Positions 33,992 through 39,528 of a stretch of DNA of 39,528 bases are shown one piece after another (position 1 is the stretch's first letter; each line of letters starts with the position of its first letter). Under the pieces are notes generated by a model. It did not search any database. It was not told where the DNA came from and saw nothing but the letters and a program-made list of their open reading frames with translations. Location of the stretch: the NCBI GenBank assembly GCA_007695295.1, contig REEB01000151.1, positions 1 through 39,528 of the forward strand, in the 5' to 3' direction. This stretch comes from Puniceicoccaceae bacterium (GTDB taxonomy: Bacteria; Verrucomicrobiota; Verrucomicrobiia; Opitutales; Opitutaceae). The position numbers were made by a program, and so were the translations under genes.

Positions 33992-34891
33992 TCACGGAGC
34001 AAGGGGCGGTCGCGCCTCAACCTTGAAGAACCCCCGGTCGCCCGCGACGAGCAGAAAGCTGCGCGCGGTCGTCATTCCGGGATCGGCGACGAACGGACCA
34101 AGACCCACATCCGTCCAAGCGACGCTCGAGCCAGGCGCGGGGCTGTGGAGGATGCGATAAACGCGGAGGGGAACAGAGGTAAACCCGATTTCGAACTGCT
34201 CGTTGGCAACATCCGCGGTAATATGGATCACCCGGAGGTTGCTGGTTGGATCGAGAGGATCGGTGCCGGCCCCGTACTCATCCAAGTCTGACATGCCGTC
34301 GCCATCGTAATCACCCGTGCCCAGTGTGTGAAGATTGCCCGCGACCTGCCACTCGTAGGCGTCGGGGATGCCGTCGTTGTCCTCGTCCGGTCCGGTGCTC
34401 AGGTTGAGCGCGTTGAAGCCGGCAAACCCTTCGCCGAGATTGATCCACCCGAGATTGGGTGACCAAGCATAACCGCCCATCCAACCAGTGAGCAAGTTGA
34501 GCCGGGGATTGCCTTCGTCTTCGAAGACGATCCAGCCGGTATTGGCGCTCCAGGCCAGGCCGCGGAGCCGGGCGGTGCCGTCGGGATTCGATCCGGCAAG
34601 GTTTACGCCGGAGTCGGCGCCGGAGGTGTTGGAGTAGGCATAGCCGTTGGCAGGCTGGCCCTTGCCCAGGGACACCCACCCGGTGTTGGCGGACCAACAG
34701 TGACCCTGCAGGTAAAACAACCCGCAGGCGGCCCCGCGTGCATCGCCCGAGAGACCATGAATCCAGCCGGAGTTCGGGCTCCATGCATGGGTCCCGGCAG
34801 GGGCGAGATTTCCCCCGGCGAAGAGAAGGGGAGGGAGAGCGAAGGAGAGTCCGCTGAAAGCAGCAAGCAGGGTGAGTCGGATCAAATGCAT
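33992..34891 (-). CDS. Secreted protein with four WSxNxGW repeats and thrombospondin type 3-like calcium repeats
   Basis: 299 residues from the ATG at 34891, which has a clear GGAGG at a spacing of 6. Signal peptide about 1-25 (LIRLTLLAAFSGLSFALPPLLFA). Residues 30-150 contain four short repeats with the pattern WS(P/A)Nx GW: AWSPNSGW at 37-44, CWSANTGW at 66-73, AWSANTGW at 114-121 and AWSPNLGW at 143-150. Residues 167-215 have two aspartate-rich calcium loops of the thrombospondin type 3 kind (DEDNDGIPDAYEW and GDYDGDGMSDLDEY). Residues about 220-299 form a beta module ending in GFFKVEARPP. Function unknown; probably a surface or extracellular calcium-stabilised protein. It is probably controlled by the dyads at 35030-35080. 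Confidence 0.8.
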   Translation of the reverse strand: MHLIRLTLLAAFSGLSFALPPLLFAGGNLAPAGTHAWSPNSGWIHGLSGDARGAACGLFYLQGHCWSANTGWVSLGKGQPANGYAYSNTSGADSGVNLAGSNPDGTARLRGLAWSANTGWIVFEDEGNPRLNLLTGWMGGYAWSPNLGWINLGEGFAGFNALNLSTGPDEDNDGIPDAYEWQVAGNLHTLGTGDYDGDGMSDLDEYGAGTDPLDPTSNLRVIHITADVANEQFEIGFTSVPLRVYRILHSPAPGSSVAWTDVGLGPFVADPGMTTARSFLLVAGDRGFFKVEARPPLAP

Positions 34892-34897
34892 GGCAGG

Positions 34898-34902
34898 CCT
34901 CC
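34898..34902 (-). promoter_or_regulatory. Ribosome binding site fixing the start of the thrombospondin-repeat protein
   Basis: Minus-strand GGAGG, 6 bases before the ATG at 34891. It decides the start because the reading frame is open much further upstream, through bases that contain the operator-like dyads. Confidence 0.8.
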
Positions 34903-35029
34903 GGGTTGGATTCAGTTGGTGCCGAGGTAATTCGGGCTGGCAGGGTTGAATGGGCTGGTGTTGAGCGACCACCATCAGAGGGCCGCAGCAACCGGCCTTC
35001 ATGATGCCGATAAGTGGCCTCGTCCGCAA

Positions 35030-35080
35030 TCGGCCTTTGGTCGGATTCTGCGGGCGACCGCCGGTCCGACCAAAGTCGGA
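35030..35080. promoter_or_regulatory. Two copies of a 16-bp dyad upstream of the thrombospondin-repeat gene
   Basis: A perfect copy TCCGACCAAAGTCGGA lies at 35065-35080 (6-bp arms, 4-base centre). A second copy at 35030-35045, TCGGCCTTTGGTCGGA on the plus strand, matches the reverse complement of the first at 14 of 16 bases. The centres are 35 bp apart, about 3.3 helical turns. They lie about 140 to 190 bases upstream of the gene at 34891, and downstream of the response-regulator stop (35144). The identical dyad is found upstream of the kinase at 38169-38184. They are not followed by T-tracts, so they are poor terminator candidates. Confidence 0.6.
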
Positions 35081-35143
35081 AGCGCCGCCGGCCGCTCTCC
35101 GTCTTCTCGTTTCCGAATCCGAGCGCGAGCCCGGCCGGGCTCA

Positions 35144-35809
35144 TCATCCGGCTGCCGGATGGCGGCGGGTGGCGAGAATCTCCAATGCCCGCACCGTGGC
35201 CGCGTTCCGCCCTTCCACGCCGAGTTTCTGAAAGACACTGCCAAGGTGCTGCTTCACGGTCTTCTCCGCCATGCTAAGGATGCAGCCGATATCGGCATTG
35301 CTTTTGCCCTGGGCTGTCCAGAGCAAAACTTCGGCCTCGCGGTGAGTGAGGCCGAATGCCGTCCGCAGCGGTTCGGGCGAGCTGAAGTCCGGGTTGAAGG
35401 CCGCCGATCCCAGGGTTTGCGCCAGCGCCGTGGCTCGCTCAAGGCGCGCGTGCACCGCGGCCAACAAGTCCTCGCGAACCACCGGTTTGCAGAGGTAGTC
35501 ATCGGCCCCAAAATTCATCCCCACACGTACATCAGCGGCACCGCCCCGGGCGGTCAGAAATATAAAGGGCACGGTCCGCCCGGCTTCCTCCCCGCGCAAG
35601 GTTTGGAGGACGGCAAACCCATCCAGCTCCGGCATCATGACATCGCAGATGATGAGGTCGGGCCGGAGGCTTCGGGCCACTTCCAGGCCGGTGCGGCCGT
35701 TTTCCGCCGTCACCACTTGGAAACCCTCCATCTCCAGCATGAGGGCGAGATTGCGCCTCATGGGAGGCTGGTCCTCAATAAGAAGAATTCGTTTCGTGGG
35801 ACGGTCCAT
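35144..35809 (-). CDS. NarL/LuxR-family response regulator
   Basis: 221 residues. Receiver domain 6-120 with the acidic pocket (LLIEDQPP), phospho-acceptor D56 (IICDVMMPELDG), T86 and K108. A DNA-binding GerE helix-turn-helix at about 153-212: LTHREAEVLLWTAQGKSNAD then EKTVKQHLGSVFQKLGVEGR. It follows the sensor kinase gene with 11 bases between (kinase stop at 35821), so the pair is one operon. The start ATG at 35809 is used; an in-frame TTG at 35824 overlaps the kinase stop and adds five residues. LuxR-type regulators bind dyad sites of about 16-20 bp, so the dyads at 38169 and 35030-35080 are candidate operators. Confidence 0.95.
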   Translation of the reverse strand: MDRPTKRILLIEDQPPMRRNLALMLEMEGFQVVTAENGRTGLEVARSLRPDLIICDVMMPELDGFAVLQTLRGEEAGRTVPFIFLTARGGAADVRVGMNFGADDYLCKPVVREDLLAAVHARLERATALAQTLGSAAFNPDFSSPEPLRTAFGLTHREAEVLLWTAQGKSNADIGCILSMAEKTVKQHLGSVFQKLGVEGRNAATVRALEILATRRHPAAG

Positions 35810-35820
35810 GGCGTGTGATC

Positions 35821-38106
35821 TCAAGCGGATCCGGCGGATAGCGCGGGTGCGCCGGCGGTTTCAAAAAGCGGCAGGCAAACAGTAAACGTAGTGCCCACTT
35901 CGACTTCGGACTCCACGGCGATGGAGCCGCCATGCAGTTCCACACAGCGCTTCACGATGACGAGGCCCAGGCCCGTGCCGGGGAAATCCGTGGTGTTGGA
36001 ACCGCGCTGAAAGGCCTGGAAAAGTCGGGGCAGGTCGTCCGCGGGGATGCCAATGCCATGGTCACGCACCACGAAGACAGCCTTCGAATCGGATCGCCTG
36101 ACTTCGAGCTCTATTTCCGATCCCGGCGGGGAATATTTGGCGGCATTGCCAAGCAGATTGGTGAGGATGTGCCGCAGGAGAGCTTCGTCGCTGTTGGCTT
36201 CCACCAAATCTCCCGTGGGATCAAACCGGATACGGCACTTGCCGTGACTGGCTGAGAGGCACTCGTCCACAATCCTGCCGCAGAGAGTCTTCAGGTCGAG
36301 CCGAACCGGCCGGCACCCGGTTCTCCCGGCCTCCACCCGGCCGAGGATCAGAACCTGCTCCATGATGCCGGACATCTGCAGGGTGGACTGGAATATGTCC
36401 TCGAATAAATCACGTCGCTGGTCCGCGGGAAGGCGGTCCGCGTAATGCCTGAGCAGCTCCACCGCCGACATGATGATGCCGAGCGGAGTACGGAATTCAT
36501 GCGAAACCATGGCCACAAAACGGTCCTTGAGCACGCCCAACTCCCGGGCCTGCTCGAGGGCGGCTCTCAGGTCGGCATGGGCGCTCTGCAGTTCGGTGGT
36601 GCGCTCGGCGACACGTTGCTCGAGGATTTCATTCATGGCACGGGTCCGGGCGGCGGCTATGGCAGTTTCGCCGGCCTCCGCCTCCGCCCTCCGCAGGCGG
36701 CGGGCAAGTACGAGCATCCAGCCGCCGGAAAGGCCCAGCAAGAGCACGACAAACCCAACCAGTTTCCAAAAGCGAAGGCGTGCAATGCCGGCATCGGTTC
36801 CATTGCTGACGAGGTCTTCGAAGCGGAGAACTTCCAGACGCAGAGAGCCCGCGGGGCCGGCCGAGAGCAACCCGGCCACCTCCACATCGTCATCAATTTC
36901 CGCCAGAGATCCCGGCAGGTTTTCATTGAAGTCCACCGTCGCTTCAATCTCCCGCCCCTGACTGGTGAGGGTGTGGCTCAATCGCCAGCGCCCGTTTCCG
37001 GATGGGTTGACGGACCGGGAGGTCACCCGGCCACGTACCTGGATCCAGTCGTGCCGGTGGCGATCAAGGTCGACATCAGCCAAGGCCAGATTGAGTGGCT
37101 CGAGCGGCAGCTGCTCCCCGGTGGGACGGAAACGAGCATACATCAGGTGGGGCGCGGGCTGGCGGGAGGACGGCGTTCCCACCACCTCGACGATTTCTCC
37201 GGGCCGCAGGTACGGGATGACAAACGCGTCCGGATACCAGCCATCCGCATCCACCTTGCTCCAGGGCAGGAGCGGATCAGCCGCGAAAGCACCGGTGGCG
37301 TCCCGCAGCCAGATCAGTCCATCCCGCTGGTGCAAGACCTGCGCGCGCAGACGCACCCGTTCCGGCAGCGGCGGCCGATGGCGGAGGGCGGCGCGATCAA
37401 CCAGTTCCGCTCCGAAAGGCTCCGGAGGCCCTTCGCTCACTACCTCCAGGCCGGAAGGCCAGTAAGCCAAGAGGGCGGAACTTGGGTGCTTGTTGAAGCC
37501 AAGGTTGACCCCACGAAGCAGCAGCCTCGAACCCGGGCGGTATTCGGGCGGGTGCTCCGGTGGCCAGCCTCGGATCAGGGCAACCAACCAACCCGTCGTA
37601 TCCGCCAGGTGAAGGAGCATCTCACCCCGTTCGACTTTGGTCTGAAGCACGACTGCTTCCAGCTCCACCAAATGCTCCCAATGGCGGTAAGTAGCCAAAT
37701 CTTCGATACAGGTTGGAACGACCCAGGGCGATGCGCCCGGATCCGCCGATGTCACTTCCGTGGCATCGATCCAGCGGGTTTCGTAGCCGTGGTGCGGGCC
37801 CTCTCCGAGGGCTCCGCTTACCTCCACCCAGTTCCCCACCTCCGGACAGTCCTCGGCCTCCGCTGTCCGCACCATGATGGCGGCCGTCTCCTCCTGAATG
37901 ACAAAATGCCGCCTCAGGATGCTGGTCATGGTAACTTCCCCACGAAGTCGGATTTCGCCGGTTGCCGCCAGCTGGTCGGACTCCATCTCCAGTACTTGGG
38001 CAATGGGGAGAGGGGCGGGCCGCGGAACCTCGGCGTAGACCGCCTCCGACAAAACCAGCCCCCACAGCAATGCCCACCCAGGCCAGCGTTGCCATGCGGA
38101 GATCAT
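35821..38106 (-). CDS. Membrane histidine kinase with large periplasmic OB-fold-like sensor region
   Basis: 761 residues from the ATG at 38106. Signal peptide about 1-25 (WPGWALLWGLVLSEAVYAEV). The periplasmic region (about 30-440) carries about four stretches that look like OB-folds, each with the pattern of a strand, a charged turn, and a VxV end: IRLRGEVTMTSILRRHFVIQ, then ELEAVVLQTKVERGEMLLHL, then VRLRAQVLHQRDGLIWLRDA, then WIQVRGRVTSRSVNPSGNGR. A membrane helix at about 447-468 (FVVLLLGLSGGWMLVLARRL), a coiled coil and HisKA with phospho-acceptor H536 (MVSHEFRTPLG) follow, then HATPase_c (NLLGNAAKYSPPG, VRDHGIGIP, GTGLGLVIVKRCVELHGG). No receiver domain; the partner is the regulator just downstream. 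The ligand is unknown. Confidence 0.9.
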   Translation of the reverse strand: MISAWQRWPGWALLWGLVLSEAVYAEVPRPAPLPIAQVLEMESDQLAATGEIRLRGEVTMTSILRRHFVIQEETAAIMVRTAEAEDCPEVGNWVEVSGALGEGPHHGYETRWIDATEVTSADPGASPWVVPTCIEDLATYRHWEHLVELEAVVLQTKVERGEMLLHLADTTGWLVALIRGWPPEHPPEYRPGSRLLLRGVNLGFNKHPSSALLAYWPSGLEVVSEGPPEPFGAELVDRAALRHRPPLPERVRLRAQVLHQRDGLIWLRDATGAFAADPLLPWSKVDADGWYPDAFVIPYLRPGEIVEVVGTPSSRQPAPHLMYARFRPTGEQLPLEPLNLALADVDLDRHRHDWIQVRGRVTSRSVNPSGNGRWRLSHTLTSQGREIEATVDFNENLPGSLAEIDDDVEVAGLLSAGPAGSLRLEVLRFEDLVSNGTDAGIARLRFWKLVGFVVLLLGLSGGWMLVLARRLRRAEAEAGETAIAAARTRAMNEILEQRVAERTTELQSAHADLRAALEQARELGVLKDRFVAMVSHEFRTPLGIIMSAVELLRHYADRLPADQRRDLFEDIFQSTLQMSGIMEQVLILGRVEAGRTGCRPVRLDLKTLCGRIVDECLSASHGKCRIRFDPTGDLVEANSDEALLRHILTNLLGNAAKYSPPGSEIELEVRRSDSKAVFVVRDHGIGIPADDLPRLFQAFQRGSNTTDFPGTGLGLVIVKRCVELHGGSIAVESEVEVGTTFTVCLPLFETAGAPALSAGSA

Positions 38107-38168
38107 TTTTCGGTTCGATTTCTGACCTCGCTCACGGAGGTTGGCGATCTCCGAATTGCTCGCCCGGC

Positions 38169-38184
38169 TCCGACTTTGGTCGGA
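38169..38184. promoter_or_regulatory. 16-bp perfect dyad, candidate operator upstream of the kinase-regulator operon
   Basis: TCCGACTTTGGTCGGA on the plus strand, 63 bases upstream of the kinase ATG (38106) and 58 bases past the oleB stop (38242). It is the exact reverse complement of the site at 35065-35080. The short flank GCGGGCGA occurs beside both this copy and the copy at 35030-35045, suggesting common origin of the promoter block. No T-tract follows, so it is unlikely to be an oleB terminator. Confidence 0.6.
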
Positions 38185-38241
38185 ATTGAAGCGGGCGAAG
38201 CTGCTGATTTCAGTCAATCCCGCGGGTGAAACCAACCGCCT

Positions 38242-39147
38242 TCAGGAATCCGCCCCGGTGTCTTCGAGGTGATCCCGCACGGCGGGGCCGAGGGTGTCGA
38301 GTGCTTCCTCGAAAAGGTAGTGGCCGGCCTCCGAGGCCGTCAGGCAGCGGGCCCGCGGGAGCAGCTCACGCCAGCGAGCGAGAAAACGGAAGGAGAAGCA
38401 CCAGTCCCGAAGGCCCCAGGCCAGGAGGGTGCGGGGCGAATCAAGCGCGGGCAGAAAGGCGGCGATCGCTTCCAGCTCCGGCCGGGTGGGATGGTCCGGC
38501 TCCATCGGGATGTCGCGTACGAAGGCATCCACCGCCACCCGGTCAGCGTAGGATCGATACGGATACAGAAACCCGTCCCGCACCGCTCCGTGCAACGGCC
38601 GCCCGGCCACCGCGAAGCGGACCGAGAGGCCGGCAAAGGCGTTGCAGCGCCGGATCAACCACGGGCCGAGCCGGGGCCGCCGGCAGAGCGCGATCCGCCC
38701 CGGAATCCAAGGCGAAGGCCAGGCGGCGGTGTTGGTCACGACCACGCGCCCGAGGCTGGCGGGACGACGGCGGGCAAGCCCGAGGCCGATCGGCCCGCCC
38801 CAGTCGTGGACCACGAGGTGAAAACGCTCGAGGCCGAGCGCCTCGACGAGCGACTCCAGCCGGTCGATGTGGGCGGAGAGGCGGTAATCGGCTCCGCCGG
38901 GTTTTTCCGACAGACCGCAGCCGAGGTGATCCGGCACGATGCAGCGGAAGCGGGGGGCGAGCAGCGGCACCAACTGCCGGTAAAGGAAGGACCAGGAGGG
39001 ATTGCCGTGAAGGAGGAGGACGGGTTCACCCGATCCCTCATCCAAAAAGTGGATACAACCGGCCTCGGTGCGGTGGAGCCGCCCGGTGAACGGGTACTCG
39101 CCGCGCAACTCCTCCGGCACCCGCGGCACGGGGCCAGGCTCAGCCAT
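38242..39147 (-). CDS. oleB: OleB, beta-lactone decarboxylase (haloalkane dehalogenase-like alpha/beta hydrolase)
   Basis: OleB decarboxylates the cis-beta-lactone made by OleC, giving the long-chain olefin. 301 residues of alpha/beta-hydrolase fold. The oxyanion-hole motif is HGNPSWSFLYR (47-57). The nucleophile is an aspartate, D115, in VVHDWGGPIG, as in haloalkane dehalogenases and OleB rather than the serine of most hydrolases. LLAWGLRDWCF and GHYLFEE give the acid and the catalytic histidine regions. Its start overlaps the end of oleA by 8 bases, so the two are co-transcribed and probably translationally coupled. The next gene downstream is a histidine kinase, so oleC and oleD are not behind it. 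A true haloalkane dehalogenase is the alternative, but the oleA partner makes OleB the better call. Confidence 0.87.
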   Translation of the reverse strand: MAEPGPVPRVPEELRGEYPFTGRLHRTEAGCIHFLDEGSGEPVLLLHGNPSWSFLYRQLVPLLAPRFRCIVPDHLGCGLSEKPGGADYRLSAHIDRLESLVEALGLERFHLVVHDWGGPIGLGLARRRPASLGRVVVTNTAAWPSPWIPGRIALCRRPRLGPWLIRRCNAFAGLSVRFAVAGRPLHGAVRDGFLYPYRSYADRVAVDAFVRDIPMEPDHPTRPELEAIAAFLPALDSPRTLLAWGLRDWCFSFRFLARWRELLPRARCLTASEAGHYLFEEALDTLGPAVRDHLEDTGADS

Positions 39148-39528
39148 GGCCGCCGCTCCCCCACTCCACCCCGAGCATGAGGCAGTGGATGCCGCTGCCG
39201 ATGCCGAGCAGGGCGATCCGGTGCCCGGGGGCCACCACGCCTTTCTCGGCCGCTTCCGCCAAGGTCACCGGAAGGGAGGCGGAGCCCATGTTGCCGAGGT
39301 GGTCGAAGGTGGAGTAATCGCGCTCCGGATCGAGACCGAGGGCCTCGCAGATCCGCCGGCGGTGGGCGGCGCCGACTTGGTGGCAGATGAAACGGTCCGG
39401 CCCTTCCGGCGCCCAGCCGATCTCCTTGCCGAAGGCCTCCCAGGTGCGGGCCGCCAGCGCCACTCCCGCCTCCAAGAGCAGTTCGGAGTCGGTCTGCATC
39501 TGCAGGCCCTGGCCGGCGGTGTCACCCT
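39140..39528 (-). CDS. oleA: OleA, 3' end only (thiolase-superfamily acyl-CoA condensing enzyme)
   Basis: The C-terminal 129 codons only; the remainder, with the active-site cysteine, lies past the window edge. OleA condenses two fatty acyl-CoA molecules head to head into a beta-keto acid. Visible thiolase-fold features: FICHQVGAAHRRRICEALGL with the catalytic-type His, HLGNMGSASLPVTLAEAAEK with the catalytic Asn, and the GIGSGIHCLMLG C-terminal segment that matches OleA (and FabH/KASIII more distantly). The reading frame continues in from the window edge without a stop. The overlap of 8 bases with oleB supports the OleA identity over a FabH. Confidence 0.85.
   Translation of the reverse strand, partial: GDTAGQGLQMQTDSELLLEAGVALAARTWEAFGKEIGWAPEGPDRFICHQVGAAHRRRICEALGLDPERDYSTFDHLGNMGSASLPVTLAEAAEKGVVAPGHRIALLGIGSGIHCLMLGVEWGSGGHG

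Noticed and set aside
35065-35080. Dyad as an intrinsic terminator of the response-regulator gene
   Set aside because: No T-tract on either side, and the identical element sits upstream of the kinase operon, so an operator is a better explanation.
36445-38229. Plus-strand open frame of 594 codons antisense to the histidine kinase
   Set aside because: Shadow frame; the kinase motifs on the minus strand are unambiguous.
1-39528. CRISPR arrays, insertion sequences, integrases, phage genes or attachment sites
   Set aside because: None seen: no regularly spaced repeats with spacers, no transposase or integrase reading frames, and no tRNA-end duplication near the single tRNA.

Overview
The window is GC-rich, densely coded and free of recognisable mobile elements, phage genes or CRISPR arrays. 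The content points to a Gram-negative Verrucomicrobiota bacterium, most likely Opitutaceae-like. Evidence: a 1153-residue TonB-dependent receptor with the plug style common in that family, Kdo/lipid A genes, secreted proteins with thrombospondin type 3 calcium repeats and an FFRV-like end module, a propeller-type hybrid histidine kinase, many carbohydrate-active enzymes, and few strong Shine-Dalgarno sites. The taxonomic call is inference from gene style, not from a marker search.

Layout. 1-3035 (minus): serS, tilS and the start of ftsH, a compact housekeeping unit. 3367-6828 (plus): the orphan TonB-dependent receptor. 6943-16141 (minus): a long co-directional run, in transcription order: ring-cleaving dioxygenase/glyoxalase-like protein, GH2 beta-galactosidase, kdnA, kdsB, kdnB, waaA and an ArsC/Spx-like protein. 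The middle four form what looks like a complete route from Kdo to 8-amino-Kdo (Kdo8N), its CMP activation and its transfer to lipid A. 16288-17331 (plus): a secreted DUF4380-like protein. 17458-18859 (minus): rpsP, trmD and rplS, without rimM, with a terminator-like hairpin directly in front of trmD. 19149-22685 (plus): hybrid sensor kinase with a beta-propeller sensor. 22811-22886: tRNA-Ala(CGC). 22894-25143 (minus): a GH15-like (alpha/alpha)6 enzyme. 25229-25558 (plus): a small tandem SH3-like protein. 25611-29074 (minus): gpmI then aspS. 29195-29509 (plus): a small unknown protein behind a good sigma70-type promoter. 29535-34891: a carbohydrate/secreted-protein block (SUMF/FGE-fold protein, GH36 raffinose-synthase-like alpha-galactosidase, GH130, thrombospondin-repeat protein). 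35144-38106 (minus): a histidine kinase with a predicted periplasmic array of OB-fold-like repeats, and its NarL/LuxR-type response regulator. 38242-39528 (minus): oleB and the 3' end of oleA, the head-to-head hydrocarbon (olefin) pathway.

How the parts may work together. The receptor, GH2, GH15-like, GH36, GH130 and DUF4380-like proteins together suggest a polysaccharide- or oligosaccharide-using lifestyle, with sensing by the propeller kinase. The strongest new observation is a perfect 16-bp dyad (TCCGAC-N4-GTCGGA) found upstream of the OB-fold kinase operon and again, with a 14/16 second copy, upstream of the thrombospondin-repeat secreted protein. It is a candidate operator for the adjacent LuxR-type regulator, which would make the secreted calcium-repeat protein a target of that two-component system.
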